Shown here: positions 35,717-47,097 of the stretch, one piece after another
Numbering within the stretch: the stretch's first letter is position 1
Layout: every line of letters starts with the position of its first letter
From: Prostheceraeus crozeri
Lineage: Eukaryota > Platyhelminthes > Polycladida > Euryleptidae
Length of the DNA stretch: 64,000 nucleotides
Direction of reading: 5' to 3'
Assembly: GCA_907163375.1 (NCBI GenBank)
Contig: CAJQUW010001859.1
Span: 248,001-312,000, forward strand
Notes under the pieces: generated by a model
Seen by the model: only the letters and a program-made list of their open reading frames with translations
What the model was told of the DNA's origin: nothing
Databases searched by the model: none
Made by a program: the position numbers and the translations under genes

Positions 35717-36770
35717 AAACAAAGAAAAACAGAGATCTTCAGTAAGTCGCCGACATGTTTCTGCCAACTGTGTTGGCTTCTCAAGGCGAAATGAAATGTT
35801 TTGAATACAATTAACAGCTTGAAGCATTTAGAGGAGGATGACATTTCTTTATAGATGTTTTTTCTTTAAACTCCCGATCCAATTTAGTTGAGTCAATGGA
35901 CGTTTTATAAAAGGGAGTTATAGAAAATTGCACAGAAATCTCACTAGCACAATTTCTAATATGGTTGCTCACAGGGAGGAACGAATATTTTTGATCACGA
36001 ATTTGTTGCCGGTGGACAGTAACTCTATGACAAAGGGTGTCACCTGATTGACCTATGTAAAAGCGATCACAGCCCTTGAAAGCGTGTTTGTAAATAAAAT
36101 TTGAAGAATCACAGCTAATATTATGTTTGACTGTGAAGTGATTCACTATCCCGTTGACGTTGAAAGAGGGTGCTGTTCCCTACTTCCACATAAGCACAAC
36201 ACTTACATCTAGGTTGGCCGCATTTTGTGACACCAATCAAAACTGCTCTCTTATTTTTACGTAAAATTTACAGAAGAGATTTTGTTTGTCTCAAAGAGCT
36301 TTGAAATTTACAATCTTTAAACTTATTCGATGATTTTAAAGTGTTTGCTAAAGGATAAATAATTTTATGATAGACTTTAGGATTATTAGGATTGAAAGTG
36401 TATACAAATGGGATAATTTTTGTTCGTTATTCTCTATTCTAGTAGTGTATTTTACTATCTGTTTCGCTCTAGTAATCGCATTTAACTACAAGCTGTGACG
36501 GGTATTTTAAGTTAATCAATTTTTCTTTTAGCTCGAGATAGCGAGTAACTATATTTTGATTTTCAGACACAATTCTTTCAATTCTGTAGGCTAAAACAAA
36601 TGGCATGTTTCTCATAATGTGTCTTGGGTGATTCGACGTAAACGGAATGCAACTGAAACTGTCAGTGGGCTTATTGTATACATGTATATCGGTTTCTGTA
36701 GTTTGCTTACGGGTATTCTTATACACCAAATTATTAGCGAGGAAATTCATTTACTCAGCTTTAGTATTTC
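35713..36770 (-). mobile_element. PLE fragment F, 3' half
   Basis: The minus strand encodes the region after RT motif C (36750-36469: NNLVYKNTRKQTTETDIHVY, PFTSNHPRHIMRNMPFVLAY, YLELKEKLINLKYP) and, after breaks, the GIY-YIG domain (36146-35811: NFIYKHAFKGCDRFYIGQSG, HRVTVHRQQIR, and LDREFKEK with a catalytic-type Glu). The same motif order occurs in PLE-C. The 3' UTR carries a hammerhead-like motif (35747-35789) and ends at the TA tract. The element is 5'-truncated and broken, from a family distinct from A-C. Confidence 0.82.
35747..35789 (-). ncRNA. Hammerhead ribozyme-like motif, PLE-F (U3-A8 core)
   Basis: Read 5' to 3' on the minus strand: stem I UCGCC/GGCGA, perfect; core UUGAGAA; stem II GCCAAC/GUUGGC, perfect, loop ACA; one extra A; GAA; self-complementary ACAUGU as stem III; cleavage-site C. 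Positions 3 and 8 are U and A instead of C and G, again a Watson-Crick pair. A 3 bp stem III without loop implies action as a dimer. Confidence 0.65.
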
Positions 36771-36775
36771 TGTGT

Positions 36776-37540
36776 CGTGGCCAAGGGGACGAATTTCCAT
36801 TGACCAGGAAAAGGCTGAAGCTGAGGCTGTCTTTAGTCAGATTGCTAGCATTTTTTTCTTGCTGAAGACATTTTGAATACTTTGAAACACAAATTTCGAG
36901 GTACTTTTAAGTCTTATTTCTCTCGTCATAAAGATTCCAAATATAGGAAATCTGAGTTGAAGATTCTTTGAAACCTATCTTCTAGAAAACATTTATACAT
37001 CAGCAAATTCGATAGAGGTAATGGCGTTGTCATTGACAGGCGCAGCTCTTATGTTGAAAGAATGACCACTCTACTCAGTGACAGCAGTCATTTCAAACCA
37101 TTTTCATATTGTACCGATCAAAGAAGGATCCGCTTATCCTCGAAGAGGATCGATTTATTCACAAGCTAACTCAAATGAAAACGAGGGGCCTAATTTCTGA
37201 TGCTATCTTTAAGTTTTTCAAACCGGTTGGTTCTCAACGGCGAGACTTTACGGGCTTCCTAAAATCCACAAAAACAAGGAAGACCCTCCTTATCGTCCGA
37301 TCTTGGACATGATCAATTCGCATCCTTCGAAAGTAGCCAAGTGGTTAGACAATGTTCTCAACCTCTCACTCCAAAAACGCACACTGATGACTTGTAAGTT
37401 TGCATTTAAAGATTGTTTTAACTTTGTTTGTTTGATTTCACCTGAGGATGGCAAGTGATTTGCTGAAACATGTAGTGCGCTCCTAACACTTGTGTTTTTG
37501 ATTTCAATATATGTAGTATATATGTGTCACTAGTGAGAAA
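36776..37540 (+). mobile_element. PLE fragment G, N-terminal RT part joined to a 3' end
   Basis: Broken plus-strand coding includes KFDRGNGVVIDRRSSYVERM, DPLILEEDRFIHKLTQMK, RGLISDAIFKFFKPVGSQ, then LPKIHKNKEDPPYRPILDM, the N-terminal RT signature of Penelope-like elements. After AKWLDNVLNLSLQKR coding stops and a 3' UTR with a canonical hammerhead core follows (37439-37477). The middle and C-terminus of the element are missing. It lies head to head with fragment F. Confidence 0.75.
37439..37477 (+). ncRNA. Hammerhead ribozyme-like motif, PLE-G (canonical C3-G8 core)
   Basis: Stem I CAC/GUG (only 3 bp); core CUGAGGA, the textbook sequence; an unpaired U; stem II GGCAA/UUGCU with one G-U; GAA; self-complementary ACAUGU; cleavage site A (GUA). 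It is the internal reference for the variant cores elsewhere in the window. Confidence 0.6.
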
Positions 37541-40500
37541 AGGAAGGCGAAAATTTAGTGAAGACGCGCACCTGTGCACTTGCAGTAATGCGTAGGAAAG
37601 ACTTGTAAGGAGTACATGTATACTGCCAAATAGACAGCATATTCCAATATATTCATCAATTACTTGAAATGTTTACTCACATAATTATGTAACAAAATGT
37701 TTCTGCAGATGCATAAGTAAAAAATAATGTAATCGAATTGGCATTATGGGACTATTTAATGAAAGATGGTGAACACATTTTCTAAACATGGATATTTTTC
37801 GATGGATATTTCGTCTAGATGAAAATTCCTTCCATCATGCAGTTTTGACAACGCAGCCGTCTATCATTGCTTGTTAAGACTTGCTTTTCTTATTAGCATT
37901 GTTTTCGTCAATGAATAAATGCCTTAAGAACAGTTTACATTTATATCTGACCTCAGTTGGAGACTTGTTCTTCATAAATTCTAGATGCATCTGATCAGCT
38001 TTCATTGATGTCTTTATTCTCGAGTACAAAAACAGTCTTCCGTTAGGTTTGACTTAAGAAATAGTTGAAAAGGATATAAATAAGACTCGACGTTGACGAA
38101 CAAAATGTGAGCTGAATAACCTTTGTTCGAAGTTTATTTCATTTATTGATGATCGAGAGTAAAATGAGTGAGCAGTAATTAGAACAATGCTTAAATTAAT
38201 CTATATGGCATCAAGAGTTGTCGCTGATTAATGTTAGTCTTGAAGGGAATATCTTTTAATCTTGTAAGACAGTATCTATTGACTAGCCTTGCCTGATAAA
38301 GCAACTAAGAATGATTTTCGTACAATTGATCCTTCAGACAAAGATTTTCAGTAATTGAGGTATCTCACTTATTTAAGTGATACTGATTGCGAAAGCTTTG
38401 ATGTTTTGCCACATAATGGGTCACCAGTGAGCAAATGAAGACGAAATTTTTTAAAAAAATCGGTTGAGACTGATAGATAGACCAATACTTTAAGGGACAT
38501 GTGCACTTATAGTGTGTTTCTCTTAAGCAACTCATCTTTTCTTTATTATATTCAGATATCTTACAGACTTATCACTTGAACGTTTAGGAGAACCTGGGCC
38601 CTAACATCCCTTTGATACGACTGTGATCTATATCTCCAGCCGCTGATATCTGTCAAAAATATATTGGCACATACGCACACCGATGTGGTCCTTCATAGCA
38701 TATTATTTGAGAAATTTCAACTAGCAGTAAGTTCAAGTTAGCAGGCAGTCATTCGTAGAGATTTCGGTGTACCCGGTGGATCTACTTGTGGAGAGCACAT
38801 CACTTCGCTTTACGGAGCAAATTGACTTACCATTTAACGTCTTCATTACTTCTGGTTCCAAATGACTAAATAATTAGGCCACTTCGCAATATAATGCATA
38901 CACTCAACGACTCAACGGTTCGCTTGACAGTAGCAAATAATTGATGAGTCAACGTTATCAAATATTTATTGAAGTAGTTTGAATTATGACCTTTAGCAAC
39001 TTCAGGTAACGAGGAACATTTTTGTCAATACAATGTATGCATTCGAGCTTCTAGAATAAAGCAAATAATTGGAATCACAGGCTTAGATGTTATTGAATAT
39101 AACAATACCATGGGAGTCCTCTTTCATAAACAAACATTCATTCAACACTGATCGATACATTGCTGCTACATTCATCAATGACATGAAATTAACTGCTTGA
39201 TATACATAATTTGATAGAGAAGGAAATGCAGGATATGATTGTTTGAAATTATGCTCGTTTAACAGAATGGCTGCTCAGCAAGTATTATGCATGCATTATA
39301 AGTAAACAGACCGATAACGGTGAGCGTGTGTTGGTTGGTTGCATTGTCTAGACTGGTCAGCAAATTGACTTTGTCGAATTATAGCAGTTTACTTATATGC
39401 TAAACTCCCTCCTGCTAGCACAAATAGTGCCTTTATTGTTAATTGAATCATCAGATGTCATAGATATTGCTGTCGACATAATGCATAAACTGTGTTTGTT
39501 TTCTCTTACTCGAATGCAAGATGTTATTTGCTTTGCCTTACCCTATGCCTAGGAAACCGACACTCTATAATTATAAAGGACTTAAACGGACATGTACATT
39601 GAAAATAATTATGCGTTGTGGACATGCGTTATCATGATACTGGTGCCTGACAATAGGAAGATGCCGGCAGATTATCAGTGTGTTTTGTAAAAATTCATGG
39701 TTTCTTCTATAAAAAAGCATTTTGATAAAATGATTTACGATAAATCGCCTTACGGTAGGAATTTGCAATTGTTTTAGCAATTTGATTATTTTTTAGATCT
39801 AGCAACATTGCTAGATTCTATGATTCTAGGATTTCTATGGCCTGTGCTAATTCCATTGTTAATTATTTGTTTAGCGATCTTGGGTGACCGCACAGAAACA
39901 CTTTAATAGTGAGACGTTAGAGACTTTTTAGTTCCCTACCATACGGTGCACATAGAAGAGTATTTAGACATTTGTTTTGCACAATACACAATATGTAAAT
40001 ATGATAAATGGCTGCAACGCTCTTGGAAACATTTAAAACCTAAGCTGCTCCTAAAATTCTAGCCGGAAATCAGTGACCTCTTATAAATTTACAGCCGGTA
40101 GGACAATTTTATTACAACCGAGTTTCAGGAAAATTTTGCCAGAAGTAGGTATTTGACACGGAACACTTGATATACGTCATACAGTTAATATGTTTAAAAT
40201 GCTTTAAAAAAAGCCGAAATGTTATTTAGAGTTTTTAATTTTGTTAATTCCAGGATTTTGTATCGTATTTTTCAATTAAGGAGCCCAATAAATGTGTCGC
40301 ATAAATGTGCGAAGCAAGCACGCAGGCTATAATGCTGATAACATGTTTTTCGAAAGTTTAGTGAGTCCAAATCATAAGCTTGCTACTTTCATTTACCGAC
40401 AGCAAATCAATTTTCGCGCCTGCCTGTCAAGCAAGCAATGGATGGTCACTCTGAATACTGGTTCACTTGTCTTAATCTGCTCTCGATGTGAAATAAGTGT

Positions 40501-40885
40501 CAAGGCTCTTATCAACTAGTCTGTATCCTACTCATTTAGGATCTCAGTTATGGTGTAAAGAACAATGTCTATTTAAAAGCATGATTATAAATGCGGATCA
40601 TAAAAAATGCTTAAAGCGACCGTTTAAAGATGGTGGTTTTTTGTATTTAAAAATAGTGGCTTTCTGTGACTTTCGGGATATTGTTTAGGTTCATTTTTTC
40701 ACTTGATTACTTTGCTTGATTTACATTTTGATTGCCTCACGATTTTTGTTGATTAGAGTAGATATTCGTCAAATATACAACATTTTTTTAGTACACGACC
40801 GCAGATATTGTACTTTTTCTCGGCCGGTGTAAGTTATCACATTGACCTCGGAATCTCACCGACTCAGGGAGATCAAGCGTTCGCA
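37541..40885. other. No gene seen; two repeat fragments
   Basis: 38425-38460 (GTCACCAGTGAGCAAATGAAG) resembles the tail following PLE-G at 37525-37560. 39585-39700 matches 51100-51245 in the same orientation (shared GTGGACATGCGTT and flanks), an interspersed repeat of unknown type. The remainder is AT-rich and non-coding. Confidence 0.5.
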
Positions 40886-41566
40886 TTAGAATATGGGCAT
40901 TCCGAGCAGTGCTGCCTTATGCAACTGAGGATCGTAATGTTGTTCATGTACTTGCGATAAGTAGTTTCGGAGTTTTACAGTGTGGGCTCCTACTACGATT
41001 GGTACGACGTTCACTGCTGTTCCTGCTGTAATCATCCCATCTGTACGAACTTCAAAGTTCCATACTATTTTAATGTTTTCATTTTCGCTGCTTATGTACA
41101 ACTGCGGTATGAAGTCGAATGCATTGCGGCAAGCAAATATACGACATTTATTATTATTATGCTTGAAAGCACGGTTATAAAGCCATATTAGAAAACAATG
41201 TACAAGCACTGTTATAAAACTACCTTTCAGCATATCAGGAGCGAATGGAAAAACAATTATCGAAATTCGAAAATGTTCGGCAACTAAGTTTCTTTGCCCA
41301 GCGTCAAATGCTCTAAGTTTTGTAAAAGATAAAAATAAATAGCTTTTTTTACCACGATGACAGAAAAATGAGGATTCACTAATCCTCTCTTTGCGAAAAT
41401 GAAAAGTGGCCTTTGGATCTTTGGATTTAAATAAATTACTGATACAAATCCAACCAGTTATGTGTTTCATCTTTATACTTATTTGTTCAGTTATTGTGAT
41501 TATCACGGATGCTGAATTCTCAATTAAAGTTGTGGTGCTGCTTTTGACTGACCCTGTGCAGAACAT
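40886..41566 (-). pseudogene. Possible LINE ORF2 C-terminal tail
   Basis: The minus strand is open for 226 codons. Its last third, with VNVVPIVVGAHTVKLRNYL and LHKAALLGM, resembles the conserved tail (VVPIVVGALGTV... LQKAALLGT) found after the RT in some invertebrate LINE proteins. The N-terminal two thirds match nothing I recognise. No RT catalytic motif is present. The length of the open frame in AT-rich DNA is unusual but not proof of function. Confidence 0.4.
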
Positions 41567-41849
41567 ATCATTGACTCAACTTTCTCCATAATGTATTCGT
41601 CAAATGGAAATGTCATTCACTGTATTTTAACTCATCTGTCTGCTACTTGTGTGCTTAGATGTCATGATTCTCAATATTGAGACCACCACTTCATTATCAT
41701 TATAGAATTATGGGAAATTGTTATTGGAATTCAGTTTGATATTAACTGCACGACTGATTTTTTGAAGAAAATATTAATAAGTTTTAATTTCTGAGGTAGC
41801 CAGAGGAAATATTCTGCTCTAAGATATACTAAAATGATGACTTAATTAG

Positions 41850-42020
41850 TGATCTCCACAGCTCAGTGGTTAAGTGTTTGACCCTGTGATCCTTCGGTCC
41901 ACAGGTCGAGACCCCGGAAGTGTCAGTGGAGGTCGACAGGAAGAGTATCTGCACTAAAAAGTCACATCGCCCAGCTTAAGTCTGACTAAATCACCGCTGT
42001 ACTAGCCCCAACCATCAAAA
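41850..42020 (+). mobile_element. tRNA-derived SINE
   Basis: The head carries pol III promoter boxes: A box CAGCTCAGTGGTTAAG (about 41859-41874) and B box GGTCGAGACCC (about 41903-41913). GATCTCCA at 41850 can pair with TGGAGGTC at about 41927-41934 as an acceptor-like stem, and CCTGTG/CACAGG forms an anticodon-arm-like stem, so the tRNA origin is clear. The T arm does not fold, so it is not a working tRNA gene. The tRNA-unrelated body runs into AT-rich DNA; the 3' end is approximate. Confidence 0.65.
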
Positions 42021-43361
42021 CATCAAATCATACAATTTGGTGTGGAAGTCTGGAATGGCTGATTTTTATTTATGTTTTACGTGTGTGTGGTGGTATTTGT
42101 GTATATTTCACGAATCAAAATGATCTATTTCGAGAATACCACGAGTATTTATCATATCAGTTAATGAAATTGATATTTCAAACATCATCTTATTAACTTT
42201 GTAAACACGACCTTCAATGGAAATTTTATCGAGGATAAGACTCTGAATATAAGAACGGATATAGCGCATACCTCACACTGCCATCAAAATGCTACCTTAC
42301 TAATTACAATCTACTAATTACCTAGCTTAATCTAATTGAATTAATCTACCCTTCTAATTATCTATATAGAGAAACAGCTGTAATGAAAGTACAATTACGA
42401 GCAACTGCACATTAAGATTTTAGGCTAAGTTTTTGATTTTCATCTCATTTGACAAATGAGCAGTAAAGATTCATCCAAGGTAGTGTAAGAATATTAGTCA
42501 ATGTGAAACTGTTGAAATTTTACTTCCACCAGGAAGCGATACGTTGAAAGACGAATATTGTAAAATGAGTCGCTTTGAAACTCACTCCATATCATTATTC
42601 CTTTATTTTGATAATTTTGACAGTATCAAAAGTTTGCTATCTCTTGACATTTCATTTGTGGGAAAGGATTGACAGAAAGCGAGATTTTGACTTCAGAAAA
42701 TGAAATTCTGCTCCAGTCACTTCTAAAAATTTGTTTGCGTATCATCCAGGCAATTCCTTTCATCTCATACAGCTAGTGTGAACATGTTGATGGAACAAGG
42801 AAATGATAAGTCAAAGATTACAATGACTCTGAATTTCACGAGATAAAGGAAGTATCGAAAACTCCTTGTCACAGACACAGAAGTCCTAAAATGAGGATAA
42901 TGAATGACTTGTCTGGTAGTGAATTTCTACAAGCCTGATATCCGAACTACGTTTTCATAAATGCTAACAGCACACTGTGTAGATTACGAAGAAACAACTC
43001 AGGAAGTAAAAATATATTCTTGCGGTTGCAGGCACACCTGCAGAATTAGCGGGTAGGTTTCAAGAAACTGTGCTGACTTACTGTAACGGAATAAAAAAAT
43101 GTGATAAATTCATGAAATTGATAATTGCGCAAAAGCGTTTTGGCTTGTTTCAGTTTCAGTTTCATTTATCTTTAATCATCAAAAGCAAGTATTTGATGGC
43201 ATTGTGTTGAATATAATTCAACTAATTTCGATTTCATTCCAAAGTTATCGTCCATAAGGGGATAATGGTCATGACAAGTCAATAGCAACACCAAATTTTG
43301 AAAATAGATTAGTTAACGAAGAAATTTAGGTTGAAAATTATGACATCTGAAGAGATAGGTA
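42021..43361. other. No gene seen
   Basis: AT-rich sequence without coding signal or repeats I can define. Confidence 0.5.
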
Positions 43362-43986
43362 CAGTGCATCTTCGATTATCCGGACGGAATTTTAGAATCC
43401 GTTCGATTCTCTGGGATTCCATCAAAACATGTAAATGGAATCGAATGTTCAGTTTTGTCTCCTCTTTAGTCAATACATACAAGAGGTAGACCCACTCTTG
43501 CTATACCTGCATCTTATCGAATCAATTTGCGGTTGTCGCCGTTCTCTGAGCCGATAATAGACAATTAAACTTTTTTTTAACTAACTAAATCTTGAGAATT
43601 CTATTTTTGTACTAATAATGTTGATATTGTTTGTATACGTTTATGCATGTACTTTAATAGTAGCGACAGTGAAATCTAAATAGTAAAACATGTGTAATGT
43701 ATGTACATATTTTCATTAAACAGTTGAAGTATCGGAAAAAGATACCTAATAGTATATTCTAGGTAGATAAAAGTACACACGACGGATGTATACATATAGA
43801 GTAGATATACAGTATGTAGATTATATTCTAGGGTGTTAGTGGCATATAATCAGATGTCTTTGATCTGAGCCCACTGACTTTTTGCAAACATGGGATTTGA
43901 AAATTCGATTATCTGGATATTTTGCTTACTCGGATCTTTCACTGACCAGTTGGGTTTTTACCATCCGGATAATCGAAAATATACTA
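43362..43986. mobile_element. pogo/Tigger-like MITE (Tc1/mariner superfamily)
   Basis: The left end CAGTGCATCTTCGATTATCC and the right end (complement TAGTATATTTTCGATTATCC) share the TTCGATTATCCGGA core typical of pogo/Tigger ends. TA flanks both sides (43360-43361 and 43987-43988). About 0.6 kb and non-coding, so it would depend on a pogo-type transposase elsewhere. Confidence 0.75.
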
Positions 43987-43988
43987 TA

Positions 43989-44803
43989 TTATAAAGGACG
44001 CTAAGCATGTACAAATTCAAGTAAATTTTCCAGATCACTTTCTGTTGAAAATGAGGGTTCTCTAGCATCTATATAGGTTCTTGAATTTGCATTAGAGTGT
44101 TCTTGAATTTTAGAAGGGTTTTATGTAAAAGAATGATATTTTGAGTTTTTTCATTGGAGAACGGGTTCTTTGACTTCTAATTAAGGTTAGTAAGAATATT
44201 AAAGGGTTCTTGTGAGACAGCGTTTCAAGCCCTTTGAAACAGGCTTCAAAACCCCTTCAAAAACTCTTGAGTTGATTGCTAGTGAGAGCTCTTTGTTCAG
44301 TATGTGGCCTCACGTAGTCTTAGGCTTCCTTGGTCGGTGTCACATTGATATTTGTGTTAAAATGCCACGTGTTATTACTGTGTATTCGTAGGAGTTTGTA
44401 CCACATTTTCTCGACTACATCGTGCGGGTTTGTAATTATCTTGGAATTTAAGTGCGTTGAGTGATGAAATACAGAAATATCGTGCATTAATGATGAGGAG
44501 GGATGCGAAGAAGAAGAGAAAGATGATTGCGACACTGACGACGAACTCGAGACGCAAGATTTTCCAGACGTCAAAACTTATGTTGAGTGACGATGTATTA
44601 TTGATCCGATTTCATCATTGATCTTTCAATAGCGACTTTTATGAGCATTGGGTGAACTGCAATTGATTCTATCATTCCTCATCACTTTGATCACAGCAAT
44701 GGAATATCCTTAGACCAGCAGTTACACGTAAATTTGATGATGGAAAGCAACATCTTGAGCAGTAAAATCCAATCATGATCTGTCTTCTGTTGATTGTCTG
44801 AAC
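43989..44803. other. No gene seen; degenerate GGGTTCTTG repeats
   Basis: 44050-44270 contains several scattered AGGGTTCT/GGTTCTTGAATTT units and a short inverted pair (AGCCCTTTGAAAC / TTCAAAACCCC). Unassigned decayed repeat. Confidence 0.4.
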
Positions 44804-45582
44804 CAGGGTTGAATCTGAGTCCGGATGGTCCAGGTCCTCGACCCGCAGGCTTCCGGTAAGGCAGACCCGCGGAACCGGATGGACCCGGGGACTTGAAAAA
44901 TTTTCCACATTTCCATAGCTAATAAAAGTAGGCCCATGCTTATACAAAGGAAGGATCCGTGCCGCACATGCAGTGCTTTACATCCAGTCCTCTCTTTAGG
45001 CTCGCATGATAACCTGTCGACAAGATTCAATACCCTTAATTCAATAGGCCTACAAATTTAGGGCCGACCGATTGTGATAGCCTAGCCATTGCATCGGTAG
45101 TTAGACTAAAGGCCAAGAGGCTAAAAACGTAGCTATGCATTCCGTAGGGACGCCTAGCTTCCTGTTTAGGCTACAAATCTGCAGCATGCAGGTTATCAAT
45201 TATTGGTTTGGTCTGGCGTCAACTATTTAGAAATCATGATGTAGATTATTACCGTATAGCCTATCATCTTTTAGTTTTGCCATTTTGTAACCATGCAGGA
45301 CATCAGTAGGCTATATATCCACATGCAAGTTCTTTTCGAGAAACTGACATATGTTAGTGTCATGTACTGTGCTGTAAATACAATTCATGTACAAAAATCC
45401 TAAAATCTCCAGAATCCTCATGACCATTTACAATAACTTTACAGGTGCCAGCGTCCATGTAATATTAGAACTACAAAAAAGCGGCAGAATAGAAAATCTC
45501 CAGTGCGGGTCTATGGACCCGGACAAACGTGAAACCGGTAGGATCCGGACGCACCCGCGGACCCGCTCCGGATTCAACCCTG
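44804..45582. mobile_element. hAT MITE with perfect 8 bp target duplication
   Basis: Both ends begin CAGGGTTGAATC (left direct, right in complement) and are followed by GC-rich GACCCGCGG/GGATCCGG subterminal repeats. The flanking octamers are identical, GTCTGAAC (44796-44803 and 45583-45590). 779 bp with no transposase. The base composition of its ends stands out from the AT-rich surroundings, as for the hAT at 14406. Confidence 0.9.
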
Positions 45583-45654
45583 GTCTGAACATCAAGAACT
45601 TATGCATGTAGGTAGGACAACTGTTGAACAATAATAATTCGACAACTATCACGA

Positions 45655-46345
45655 GAGAGCTACCACGAAATCTAGCAGGGAACGAAGTCGTACTTGAAGC
45701 TTTCACATAAGCATTGTGAGCTCCTTGACTAATACGAAACTGCTCGTCTGTCGGATCAGATCGCATGTCTTTCATAAATAGCCTGGATTGAAGTCCCCAT
45801 GTGACTCAAATTGAGAAATTGCAACATATCGGTTATAAACGCGATCTTATAGAGTTATTGACCGCAGATTAAAGTTGAAGAGGTGTTTCTTCAATATGAT
45901 TTTTGTAGAAATCATTTACAGGTTGTGTTCCTTCACGTGATCGCGTATATCCAGAATTTCTTTTCTTTGACTCGTATAACACTCATCCATGCAATGACTT
46001 GACAAGATTTTCATAAGCATTATGGACAAATATGTCCAATCTCCTCTCCTGATGAGATGTTTGTGTGCACTTTTAATTCGTACATTTGCTTCGAAAAACC
46101 ACACTTGAAACAGAATGACATGTAGATGCTTTCTGTGCATATTATATTGAGGAAACACCTCTTCAATTTCAACCTGCAGTCATAACTCTACAAAATGCAC
46201 AGAGTTTTTCAATCCAAGCTATTTATGAAAGACAAATGATTCAATCCGGCAGACGAACAGTTTTGTCTTAGTGAAGAGGTGTATATTTGAGCTTCATTGT
46301 GATCTCGCTCCCTTCCCAACTTCGTGGCACCGGCAGCTCCCACAC
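45655..46345. repeat. Foldback repeat, moderately diverged arms
   Basis: TGTCTTTCATAAATAGC and GTTGAAGAGGTGTTTC at about 45765-45895 recur in reverse complement at about 46140-46270, with similar outer parts (GAGCTACC / GGAGCTGCC). Arms are roughly 250 bp. It abuts the next foldback at 46351. Non-coding; class unknown. Confidence 0.7.
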
Positions 46346-46350
46346 TGTTA

Positions 46351-47097
46351 TTCAGGCAGCCAGAACGAGTTGCTACAGGGGAAGAGGCCAAAATTATGAG
46401 ACTTTCACTGGATGATGTGCACACTTTGCCTACTACAAATCTGTGCGTCTGCCGAGTTCTACATGATTCCTCTTCTTATCGGAAACGATCCAAGAAAAAC
46501 ACGTGTTAATCCAATGGGATGCAGATTACAGTTTTTGGTTAAAATGAAATTTTATATGGTTCCACTTATGTATGACGGTAAAAATACTCGGTCTACAGCC
46601 ATAATTTCTGACATGGAATGTCATCAGGTCACTTCTTATCATGCGTATGTGATATTATCTTCTACCTTACTAGTTCTATAAGATCTTATCTTCTATCTTG
46701 CCAGTTTCTGATCGACGATGTATGCGAGAATGTGATTAGATGTGAATTAAATTGACCAAAATGTCTGTATTTGCAGCCACTGAGAGGTTTTTTTCAAATC
46801 TGAATTTGTGTAGCTTCATAGATAAATCGCAATTCATAGATCACAGAAAAATTATGACTCTAAACTTTGAACTTTTCACTTAACAGGGAAAAGCATAGAA
46901 ACTTTCATTTCAACCAAAAACTTCGATCTGCCTCCCATTGGATTTACATGTGTTTTTCTTGGATCCAGTCTGACAAGAAGAAGAACCGGAAAGAACTCGG
47001 CTGACGTGCAGATTTGTAGTAGGCAAGGGGTGTACATCATTGTGAAAGACTCAGTTTCATCATTGTCCCCTACGGAAACCTTTTCTGGCTGCCGGAC
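46351..47097. mobile_element. Older copy of the 25391-type foldback MITE
   Basis: Same ends (GGCAGCCAGAACGAGTTGCT; right end complement GTCCGGCAGCCAG) and same internal order as 25391-26097, but more diverged, and the left terminus has lost the GTCC start. The TA target is not clear here. Non-coding. Confidence 0.8.

Noticed and set aside
41850-41934. A working tRNA gene
   Set aside because: A and B boxes and two stems are present, but the T arm does not pair and the D arm is incomplete; a SINE head fits better.
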